From contig JAFYQP010000019.1 of NCBI GenBank assembly GCA_017559855.1, forward strand, positions 1-32,355: DNA of 32,355 nucleotides, in the 5' to 3' direction. Source of the stretch: Clostridia bacterium (GTDB lineage: Bacteria; Bacillota; Clostridia; Oscillospirales; JAAYXM01). The notes beneath the pieces are model-generated. The model was not told the origin of the DNA. It saw nothing but the letters and a program-made list of their open reading frames with translations, and searched no databases. Below are positions 16,103 to 23,635 of the stretch, in pieces (positions within the stretch are counted from its first letter, which is position 1; each line of letters begins with the position of its first letter). The position numbers were made by a program, and so were the translations under genes.

Positions 16103-17344
16103 TTACTTTGCGTAGTGTGCACAAATCTTCTTGAATGCGTGGATGATATCGTCGATATCCTGCTCAGTGTAGAACTCGCTGATATTTAAGCGGATAGAGG
16201 TCTCAAGAATTTCTTCTGCAACCGGGCAATCGCCACTTGCATACTTGATCTCACGGCCGTATTCCGGTAAGTTGAAAGGAACGTGTGTGCCACGGAAGCC
16301 TTCTAAGTTCTTGAACATATCATACTCATATACACAAGCCGGGAGGTAACCAACGGAAGCCGGGATACCCTCAGCGGTAAGAGCAGCAGCGAAATCTGCA
16401 CGGTTAACGCCTGCAGCCTTCTCATCAATACGGAACATGTAGAACCAGTAAGAAGACTTGTTGCCTTCCTTAACTTCGTGAATCTGGATGCCCGGAAGAT
16501 CCTTGATACCTGCGGTTAAACGCTCACCGAGAACGTTACGGCGTTCGCAAATCCAGGGGAGACGATCGAGCTGAGCGATAGCAACAGCACCGGTAAGTTC
16601 GTTCATACGGTAGTTGGGAGCGATGTACTCGATCTTACGGAGTTCCTGCGGGTTCTTGGAGAAACGGTTGTAGTTCTTGTCTGCAAACTTGTGAGCAACT
16701 ACGTAGTCCTCTTCGTTGTGCATAAGAATCATACCGCCATCACCTGCGGAGATGTGCTTGAAGTCGTTTAAGCTGAAGCAACCGAAGTCACCGATAGTAC
16801 CTGCACGACGGCCCTTGTAGAAGCACTCGTAACTCTGTGCACAGTCTTCGATAACCTTGATGCCACGGGGACGGCAGAGTTCCATAATCGGATCCATCTC
16901 AGCCGGGTTACCTGCAAGGTGAACAACAACTACAGCCTTGGTCTTGTCGGTAATCTTTGCAGCGATGGTCTCTGCGGTCATGTTGTAGGTATGTGGATCG
17001 AGATCAGCAAATACCGGAATAGCGTTCTGGAAAACGATACCGATAATGGAACCCATGTCGGTAATCGGGGAGGTGATAACCTCATCACCGGGGCCAACAC
17101 CTGCAGCACCAAGTGCTACGTGGATAGCGGAAGTACCGGAAGAGGTAGCAACCGCATACTCTGCACCGTACATGGTCTTGAATTTGTCAAGGAACTGCTT
17201 AACCTTGTTGCCGAACCAATAGAATAATGTGTTCTGCTCAAGTGCTTCCTTTAACTGCTGAAGTTCCTCGTCACCGAAACGCTTGCCGGTGCCGAAGGGA
17301 GTGGTTTTAACTTTGTCGCCGCCAAAAATAGCTAACTTTTCCAT
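16103..17344 (-). CDS. DegT/DnrJ/EryC1-family PLP-dependent aminotransferase
   Basis: A 413-residue cytoplasmic aminotransferase of the sugar/cyclitol type. The N-terminus LAIFGGDKVKTTPF matches the StsC/AHBA-synthase-like branch (GGxxVR near the start). PLP-site motifs are TSSGTSAIH (68-75), ITDMGSIIG, EDCAQSYE (D167 binds the pyridine nitrogen) and the Schiff-base lysine K196 in FSLNDFKHISAGDGG. Enzymes of this family transfer an amino group between glutamate or glutamine and a keto-sugar or keto-cyclitol. The ribosome binding site is AGGAG nine bases before the ATG. The upstream Gfo/Idh gene ends 23 bp away, a pairing known from amino-sugar pathways (for example NtdA/NtdC). The direction here, synthesis or deamination, is not known. 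Confidence 0.88.
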   Translation of the reverse strand: MEKLAIFGGDKVKTTPFGTGKRFGDEELQQLKEALEQNTLFYWFGNKVKQFLDKFKTMYGAEYAVATSSGTSAIHVALGAAGVGPGDEVITSPITDMGSIIGIVFQNAIPVFADLDPHTYNMTAETIAAKITDKTKAVVVVHLAGNPAEMDPIMELCRPRGIKVIEDCAQSYECFYKGRRAGTIGDFGCFSLNDFKHISAGDGGMILMHNEEDYVVAHKFADKNYNRFSKNPQELRKIEYIAPNYRMNELTGAVAIAQLDRLPWICERRNVLGERLTAGIKDLPGIQIHEVKEGNKSSYWFYMFRIDEKAAGVNRADFAAALTAEGIPASVGYLPACVYEYDMFKNLEGFRGTHVPFNLPEYGREIKYASGDCPVAEEILETSIRLNISEFYTEQDIDDIIHAFKKICAHYAK

Positions 17345-17367
17345 TTTCTTTTTCTCCTTTTTATGTA

Positions 17368-18261
17368 TTAGTCATTAATGCCGCAAATTGCGACTTCCTT
17401 ACCGGTTTCATAAGACTCCTTAACCGCATTTAAAAGTGCTACGGTCTTGTAGAGTTTCTCATGTGATACAGGAATAACACCTGTTCTTAAAGTATTGACA
17501 AACTCGTCAACGCCGAGGCGATAAACGAAGGATATGTCAAGTTCACGGTACATAACGCCCTTGTCACCGATAACAAGTACTGTGTTCTGTGCTGCCTCTG
17601 CAAGGAAGTTAAGTACTACCTGATAGTTGTCGTACTTAAGAACTGCAACAACGTCGCCGTTGTTCTCGGTAGCCATAACAGACTTCATATCGTAGCCGAA
17701 TGCGGTAGCCGCCATTTCAGCAAGATGTCCTGAATAGAAGTAGATGCCGCCGTAATCGTTAACGAGGGTTGCCGGGAAGTTCATCATAGCACTTCTGATC
17801 TTACCGATTCTTGCAGCCTCCGGATTCTCACGTGCATTCTTAACCATTAAAACGTCATATGCAAACTTACAGGTGGAGCCGCCGGTTAAGATTGTGTTGT
17901 ACTTTTTGGAAGCCTCCATAACCATCTTACAGTCCTCGTTGGAGATGGTGAAGGGCTTGTCAAGCCATACCGGAATACCACGCTCTAAGAAAGGCATTGC
18001 ATACTGTGCATGAAGTCCGCCGTGACGGAAAACGATCATAACAGCGTCTACCTTATCGTAAAGGTCCTCTACCTTTTCTGCAATGTAATCAATCTTGCCG
18101 TTTGTAGCAACCTCTTCGGTACGCTCTTTTTCTAAACCGAAGATTGCGGTAACACGGCAATCCGGATAGCGATAGTTGCCATTTTCATCAGGAATATTGA
18201 TGAGTTTTGAAAACGCATCAGCATGACTGTTGTCGGAACCGACAATACCAATTCTAAACAT
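17368..18261 (-). CDS. Gfo/Idh/MocA-family oxidoreductase (operon member)
   Basis: A 297-residue, rather short family member. The nucleotide-binding loop is atypical (RIGIVGSDNSHADAF, residues 3-17), with GSDNSHA where most members have GxGxxG/A. The EKP motif appears as DKP at 101-103 (WLDKPFTIS), which occurs in other members. The C-terminal domain lacks the usual GGGxLxxxGxHxxD string and instead has NDYGGIYFYSGHLAEMAATA. The start is the ATG at 18261, nine bases after AGGAGG; a longer open frame to 18330 has no signal. A dehydrogenase acting on a sugar or keto-sugar is likely, together with the DegT enzyme. A divergent non-oxidoreductase role is possible given the altered motifs. Confidence 0.8.
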   Translation of the reverse strand: MFRIGIVGSDNSHADAFSKLINIPDENGNYRYPDCRVTAIFGLEKERTEEVATNGKIDYIAEKVEDLYDKVDAVMIVFRHGGLHAQYAMPFLERGIPVWLDKPFTISNEDCKMVMEASKKYNTILTGGSTCKFAYDVLMVKNARENPEAARIGKIRSAMMNFPATLVNDYGGIYFYSGHLAEMAATAFGYDMKSVMATENNGDVVAVLKYDNYQVVLNFLAEAAQNTVLVIGDKGVMYRELDISFVYRLGVDEFVNTLRTGVIPVSHEKLYKTVALLNAVKESYETGKEVAICGIND

Positions 18262-18301
18262 TTTCTTTTTCCTCCTCATAGTAATCTTAGGATATACTTT
18301 G

Positions 18302-18330
18302 ATATTAGACCATATTTTACTTAAAAACAA
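18302..18330 (-). promoter_or_regulatory. Possible internal promoter before the operon's Gfo/Idh gene
   Basis: On the minus strand TTGTTT (18330-18325), a 17-bp spacer and TAATAT (18307-18302), within the 93-bp gap after the M55 gene. This gap is the longest in the operon after the one between the first two glycosidase genes. Confidence 0.3.
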
Positions 18331-18354
18331 TGGACTATTTTACAATTTGACGGT

Positions 18355-19137
18355 TTACCAGAACATGATATCGCCGTAGTTTCTGATTCTGTCCACGGTA
18401 AATCGTGCGGTACGGGCATCAATTCGGTCAAACTCGGGATGACGCTCCATTGTAGCGTCACAGTAATCGGTGCGGGTGTGCACGAGTTTTACCTCAAGGG
18501 GATAGATCATCTTAAAGGGTTTTACCTTATCCTTTAAAGTCATTCCCTTCTTTGCTGCCTCGTAAATAAGTTTCTCTGCCTCATCATTGGGAATACACTC
18601 CGCCTTGTTTCGTCCGATACCACGTTTAACAACCGCGGTTGCAATATCATTGCCTAAAAACTCTCTCGCTTCTTCACAGGCGGCAACGTCACCGGATACC
18701 ATTACAAAAGGAACGCCAAACTCACCTGCAAAAAGAGCACCCTGTGCAACCTCGCCGCAAGGTCTTCCGTTGATTGTGTATTCAAACCATTGAACAGAAC
18801 TTTGGGTATGGTCTAAAAATCCGTTCATAGTGCCGGGCATTGCGTGAATGCCCACCTCCATCATAAGGTCAACGTTTCCGGATCTGACCTCATCCTGCCA
18901 TGCTTTACCGGGAAGTTCCGCACGCGGATCAATATTCTTCGGATCGAAGTTAATACCTGTAGAATGGCCGTCAAGAACAAGAACTCTTGTTGCACCGCCG
19001 TCGAAACAGCCGGCGATTGCTGCATTGGTGTCAGCCTCTAAACGGCGACATGCGTAAACGTAGCCCTCGCCTTCCATTTGTTCAATGGAATCAACGCCGG
19101 AAATACCCTCAAGGTCTGTCATGAGTAAAACAGTCAT
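18355..19137 (-). CDS. M55-family D-aminopeptidase (DppA-like)
   Basis: A 260-residue zinc-dependent aminopeptidase. Bacillus DppA cleaves N-terminal D-amino acids such as D-Ala from D-Ala-D-Ala and assembles as a decamer. The family ligands are all recognisable: D8 and E10 in LLMTDLEGISGVD, H58 in VLVLDGHST, H98 in EVGIHAMPGTMNGF and E129 in PCGEVAQGALF. H110 in FLDHTQ corresponds to the proposed catalytic histidine. The ribosome binding site GGAGG lies in the final codons of the preceding glycosidase gene, and the start is three bases after its stop, so translation is coupled. Its place among glycosidases suggests a substrate with D-amino-acid or peptide decoration. Use on D-Ala peptides from peptidoglycan turnover is an alternative. 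Confidence 0.9.
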   Translation of the reverse strand: MTVLLMTDLEGISGVDSIEQMEGEGYVYACRRLEADTNAAIAGCFDGGATRVLVLDGHSTGINFDPKNIDPRAELPGKAWQDEVRSGNVDLMMEVGIHAMPGTMNGFLDHTQSSVQWFEYTINGRPCGEVAQGALFAGEFGVPFVMVSGDVAACEEAREFLGNDIATAVVKRGIGRNKAECIPNDEAEKLIYEAAKKGMTLKDKVKPFKMIYPLEVKLVHTRTDYCDATMERHPEFDRIDARTARFTVDRIRNYGDIMFW

Positions 19138-19140
19138 TTT

Positions 19141-21321
19141 CTATTCCTCCAATAAAATTAATGCGTATGCCGCAAACGTATCTGCAGGCACGTTAATTTT
19201 CACCTCTCCGTCATTGCGAGTAAATTCAAGATCTACCTCACCCTCGTATTCAGGCGTCTGCAGGTATACACGTTTTATTTTTTCGCATTTGACGGATATT
19301 TCCATTGCAGGGAGGCGTTTTGCCCCCTCACAAAAGTTTATGAGTTTATCGCTGTGTGCAATAAGGGTTTCATCTCTCGGAATCGTTCCTTCAACGTTAC
19401 ATATGTTGATTGCAATTCCCTTTGGCGTGTTGTACGCACCAAGCAAAAGTTCCTTCTGTACGCACTCAATCTCAACCTGACACGCACCCACTAAAAGCCT
19501 GAGCAATGTACCGGTATGTGAGATCTGATGGTCATAAAGCCATGGCGTTGCCTCCACAGGGGCGGGATTTTGAACCCTGCGATTAGACCATATTGTAGGT
19601 TGGAACTCACTTTTTAACGGCTTTGCGGAAATCCATATTATTTCGCCCTTGCCAACACTCGCCCTGATGCCTACGGTTTTACCATCAAGTACGGCAACTG
19701 CTTCTCCTCCGTCAAATGCAAGAAGGGAGTTCATATCGGTAAGTGTTACGCTCTTGCCGTTGTAATTTACGGTAAGATTTGCAGTTTGCTCGTAAACTTT
19801 GGCTTTCGCCGGAATACCTAACGCTTCAAGCACATAGTTTGCATCCCGCGTGCGGCCCAGAGCATCCATTGTGGCGAAGTCGCCGTAGATTATAAGTTTT
19901 CCGCCGCCGTTTGCGTATTCTTTAAACTTTTTAAGTTCATCGTCATTTACCATTGCCATAAAAGCGACAAGTAAATTTTTATGTGTTAAAAGTTTATCTA
20001 CCGAGTCATCCTCAAAAGCCATATTTGTACCGAGTTTTGCAAAACTTGACGCCTGAAGTGCCCCGATAAATGGGTAGGAATATTTTTCCGCCATAACAAG
20101 TTGCGGTGCGGAAAAATCCCTCGTTTGCATTGAGTAATAAAATGCGATGTCCTCTAACCGTTTCGGCTCGGTATAGGCTAAAATGTTTTTCTTCTCAAAA
20201 TCACGGTAAGGCTTTTCAATAACTGTGATATCCTTACCCTCAAATGTTCCGGAATAGAGTTGCCCCCAAGTGCGGGAAAGTGCCCAGGCAAAATATGTGT
20301 CATCCTGATTTTCCGGATAGAAGTAGGAAATCGACGGGACGCCGTTTCGCTCACCTGCGGAAAAGCGATGGATCGCCTCCGCCATAAATTCCGGGTAAGA
20401 TGCCCGCATAATCGCCGAAAAACAATTTTCCTGCATTATCATATCCCATTGGTCAAGACAAGAGTCAAAACCTGAGAAAGTGGGGTTCCATTTGAGAATG
20501 TCCGATTGATAATTAGGACGTCCGATTTCGTGCAGCCCCATGCTGTCATATAATTTTGTTAAATCACGGTAGAAACGTTCCGTACTGTCTTTCTTAAAGC
20601 GGAGCCATGCAATAAATACAGGATTGGAGTAATCGTTATAAAACTCATCCCAACCCGAAGGCTCCGGAAGGTCATAACCATACTCCTCTTTAAACAGACG
20701 TCTGCAATGCTCACAGGTGCAAGCGTGGCCGTCACCGAACCATTGCACGTCGTCGTTTTCCATACCGTCAAAGGGCACTTCCTCTAAAAGTTCTTTTATA
20801 TAGCGGAAGTATGCGTAACGATAGTCGGGATTGTTAAAGCAAAAGGCGTTTGTTTTATATACCGTGTCTGCAACCTTTCCAGTGCGGCCGTCTATCTGGA
20901 GCATCGTGCGAAGTTTTTTGCCGTAAATCTCCGGCTCGCCCACAAGAAATCGTGGCACCTCAATCCAATTTTCAACACTTGACGTAAAATGTGTGTATGA
21001 ATCGATATCACCTTGAAAACGCTCCCAACCCTCCGACCTTAAAAGGTCGTGGACAAGACAGGCACTATGGTGCTCATAAACCTCAATACCGCACTCGTGG
21101 AATGCTTCAACGTATAGTTTAAATGCTTTTTTTAGTTTCTCCCAATAAGGGAAGAAGCCGAACCGAAAATGGGTAACGGAAAAGTTTTCCGCAATGGTTA
21201 CGCCGTTTTTCTTAAATTCTTCTGCACGACGCAGGAAATCTTCCTTGGTATATTCGAAGATTTCCTTGTCATTTAACCAGAACGAGGAATAATTTTCCTC
21301 CCAATTTACTGTTTTTTTCAT
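19141..21321 (-). CDS. Putative intracellular glycoside hydrolase (GHL6/GH42-like), paralogue C
   Basis: A 726-residue protein, third of three tandem paralogues. It has an N-terminal TIM-barrel-like region (about 1-380), a GATase-like trimerisation-type domain (about 385-505) and beta-rich C-terminal parts. Conserved points are SVTHFRFGF, WIEVPRFLVG, IDGRTGK, the acidic motif ENDDVQWFGDGHACTCEHCR, YGYDLPEPSGWDEFY and FEGKDIT. The acidic motif reads NDD here and DDD in the two other copies. There is no signal peptide, so it acts inside the cell. The start is the ATG at 21321, one base after the stop of paralogue B, with GGAGA in that gene's last codons; an in-frame ATG 26 codons earlier would overlap paralogue B. 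The M55 gene begins three bases after it. Family assignment is by motif likeness only. Confidence 0.7.
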   Translation of the reverse strand: MKKTVNWEENYSSFWLNDKEIFEYTKEDFLRRAEEFKKNGVTIAENFSVTHFRFGFFPYWEKLKKAFKLYVEAFHECGIEVYEHHSACLVHDLLRSEGWERFQGDIDSYTHFTSSVENWIEVPRFLVGEPEIYGKKLRTMLQIDGRTGKVADTVYKTNAFCFNNPDYRYAYFRYIKELLEEVPFDGMENDDVQWFGDGHACTCEHCRRLFKEEYGYDLPEPSGWDEFYNDYSNPVFIAWLRFKKDSTERFYRDLTKLYDSMGLHEIGRPNYQSDILKWNPTFSGFDSCLDQWDMIMQENCFSAIMRASYPEFMAEAIHRFSAGERNGVPSISYFYPENQDDTYFAWALSRTWGQLYSGTFEGKDITVIEKPYRDFEKKNILAYTEPKRLEDIAFYYSMQTRDFSAPQLVMAEKYSYPFIGALQASSFAKLGTNMAFEDDSVDKLLTHKNLLVAFMAMVNDDELKKFKEYANGGGKLIIYGDFATMDALGRTRDANYVLEALGIPAKAKVYEQTANLTVNYNGKSVTLTDMNSLLAFDGGEAVAVLDGKTVGIRASVGKGEIIWISAKPLKSEFQPTIWSNRRVQNPAPVEATPWLYDHQISHTGTLLRLLVGACQVEIECVQKELLLGAYNTPKGIAINICNVEGTIPRDETLIAHSDKLINFCEGAKRLPAMEISVKCEKIKRVYLQTPEYEGEVDLEFTRNDGEVKINVPADTFAAYALILLEE

Positions 21322-21322
21322 T

Positions 21323-23509
21323 TTATTTCTCCAAAACGATAAGTGCGTAGGAGGCAAATGTACCTGCAGGGATGGCGAAGGTTGCCTTGCCGTCTGCATA
21401 AGTTACTGCGATCTTTACATCGTCTTTAAGTTCCGGACTCTTAAGAGTAGCAACGGTTGCACCGTCACACTTAACGGAAACCTTAACCTCCGGCATTTTC
21501 GGAGCATCTGCCACAAACGAGGGGATAAGGTCTGCATGTGTTACCATCTCTGCCTTTTCGGAGATCGCACCCTTGATATTTGAAATGTTGATTGCAAGAC
21601 CTGCCTCGGTATTGTATGCACCAACAAGGATGTCACCGTTTTCACATTCAATATCATACATACGCTCACCAACGAAAATATCTAAAAGTGCACCACTGTG
21701 CGCCGCCTGATGTGCACGGAGATCCGGTTGTGCTTCTTCCGGGGTGGGATTTGCAACACGGCGATTTACCCAGATGGTTTTCTGATACTCGGAAACCGCA
21801 GGCTTTGCAGCAACCCAAATAAATTCACCGTCGCCAAGTTTTGCACGGATACCAACGGTCTTGCCACCGATTGTCGCAACACTCTCTGCACCTTCGAATG
21901 CGAGATACGACTTCATCTCGGTAATGTTTACGCTCTTACCGTTGTAATTTACGGTCATATCGGAAGTAGCATCAAAATCTTCAGCGGTTGCATTAATTCC
22001 GAAGTAGGATAAAAGTTTGTTAACGTCGCGTTTTGCATTGGTTGCATCGACGGTAGCAAAGTCACCGTATGCGATAAGTCTGCCACCACGGTTTACGTAT
22101 TCCTTGAATTTAGAAAGTTCCTCTTCGTTAACCATCGCCATGAAGGGAACCGCAAGGACTTTATGCTCTAAAAGTTCCTCTACGCTATCGCTTTCAAACG
22201 CCATATTTGTTCCGAGCAACGCATGACAGGAGGCCTGCATTGCACCAAGATACGGGAGGGAGTACTTTTCAGCCATCTCGTACTGAGGAGCAGAGAAGTC
22301 TCTTGTCTGCATAGAGTAGTAGAATGCAAGGTCCTCTATCTTCTTGGGAGATGAGTATGCAAGGATATTCTTTGACTCAAAGTCACGGTACTTTTTCTCA
22401 ATACTTGTGATGTCCACACCCTCGCAAGTTCCGCAATAAAGTTGGCCCCAGGTACGGGAGAGGGCAAAACTGTAATATGTAGAGTCCTCACGGTCAGGAT
22501 AGAACATTGACATAGACGGAACGCCGTTCTTCTCTGCTGCTGCAAAGCGGTGAACCGCCTCAACCATAAAGTCGGGGTAGGAATTTTTCATAACCGCACT
22601 GAAGCAGTTTTCCTGAAAAATAAATGTCCACTGATCCATACAGGAGTCAAAGCCGGAGAATGTGGGGTTCCATTTGAGAATGTCGGACTGATAATTGGGG
22701 CGACCGATATCGCCTCTGCCGATACTCTCGTAAAGTTTGGTTAAATCACGATAGAAACGCTCGGTACTCTCTTTCTTAAAGCGAATCCAAGCAACGAATG
22801 CGGGATTGTTGTAATCGCCGTAGAATTCATCCCACTTATCGGGATACGGAAGGTCATAACCGTACTGCTCCTTAAAGAGTTTGCGGCAATGCTCACAGGC
22901 ACAGGCATGACCGTCTGCAAACCACTGTACGTCATCATCCATAATGCCGTCGAAAGGAACGATTTTAAGTTCCTCGGTACGGTACTTAAAGTACATTTCA
23001 CGATAGTCCGGGTTGTTGTAGCAGAAAATGTTAAGGTCATAGATGCTGTTTGCACGTTTGCCCGTTCTGCCGTCTACCTGGAATAAGGTGTCAAGTTTCT
23101 TGCCATAGACCTCCGGATCGTTAAGCAAGAAGCGGGGTACCTCAATCCAATTTTCAACACAGGACTTGAAATTTGTGTAAGAGTTGATATCATCCTCAAA
23201 TCTCTTCCATCCCGCAGATCTTAAAAGGTCGTGAGAAAGGGAGGAGGAGTTATGCTCAATTACCTTGATGTTATACTTATGGGCAGCATCACAGAACATT
23301 TTAAATGCGTTGTGAATTCTGTCCCAATACTTGATAAAGCCCATACGGAAATGGGTTAAGGTAAAGTTAATTGCCATTGTGATACCGTTGTCGTAAAGTT
23401 CTTTTGCCGCACGGTCAAAATCCTCCTGAGTCCACTCGAAAATCTGTTCATCAGAGAACCAGAACCATGTAAATTTTTCTTCCCAAGGTGTTTTAGTTTT
23501 AATTTCCAT
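21323..23509 (-). CDS. Putative intracellular glycoside hydrolase (GHL6/GH42-like), paralogue B
   Basis: A 728-residue cytoplasmic protein, collinear over its full length with paralogues A and C. Motifs include LTHFRMGF (H53), NWIEVPRFLL, VDGRTGKRAN, FDGIMDDDVQWFADGHA followed by CACEHCRKLF, KYRDFESKNILAYSSPKKIE, the trimerisation-type domain with MVNEEELSKFKEYVNRGGR, and the C-terminal TFASYALIVLEK. The acidic DDD(V)QW motif is a candidate catalytic or metal site, and the CxCxxC cluster may bind a metal. The start is the ATG at 23509 after GGGAGG. It has its own 126-bp upstream gap carrying a copy of the motif found before paralogue A, so it may be transcribed separately as well. The substrate is unknown. 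Confidence 0.7.
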   Translation of the reverse strand: MEIKTKTPWEEKFTWFWFSDEQIFEWTQEDFDRAAKELYDNGITMAINFTLTHFRMGFIKYWDRIHNAFKMFCDAAHKYNIKVIEHNSSSLSHDLLRSAGWKRFEDDINSYTNFKSCVENWIEVPRFLLNDPEVYGKKLDTLFQVDGRTGKRANSIYDLNIFCYNNPDYREMYFKYRTEELKIVPFDGIMDDDVQWFADGHACACEHCRKLFKEQYGYDLPYPDKWDEFYGDYNNPAFVAWIRFKKESTERFYRDLTKLYESIGRGDIGRPNYQSDILKWNPTFSGFDSCMDQWTFIFQENCFSAVMKNSYPDFMVEAVHRFAAAEKNGVPSMSMFYPDREDSTYYSFALSRTWGQLYCGTCEGVDITSIEKKYRDFESKNILAYSSPKKIEDLAFYYSMQTRDFSAPQYEMAEKYSLPYLGAMQASCHALLGTNMAFESDSVEELLEHKVLAVPFMAMVNEEELSKFKEYVNRGGRLIAYGDFATVDATNAKRDVNKLLSYFGINATAEDFDATSDMTVNYNGKSVNITEMKSYLAFEGAESVATIGGKTVGIRAKLGDGEFIWVAAKPAVSEYQKTIWVNRRVANPTPEEAQPDLRAHQAAHSGALLDIFVGERMYDIECENGDILVGAYNTEAGLAINISNIKGAISEKAEMVTHADLIPSFVADAPKMPEVKVSVKCDGATVATLKSPELKDDVKIAVTYADGKATFAIPAGTFASYALIVLEK

Positions 23510-23584
23510 GTTAATTCCTCCCGACCGAATTGCGGTCTAAATTCCGCTTTGAAGATAGCGGTGCTTACACTTTGCTATTTTAAT

Positions 23585-23609
23585 ATTACTATATATATTT
23601 CGCTTTGTA
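23585..23609 (-). promoter_or_regulatory. Shared 25-bp upstream motif, copy 2 (before paralogue B)
   Basis: Plus-strand reading is ATTACTATATATAT, TT, CGCTTTGTA. It matches 21 of 25 positions of the copy at 25865-25889. It lies about 76-100 bp upstream of the paralogue B start. No convincing -35/-10 pair can be laid over both copies, so it may be an operator rather than a core promoter. Confidence 0.6.
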
Positions 23610-23635
23610 TATCGCCGTTTTTTCAACTTATATCG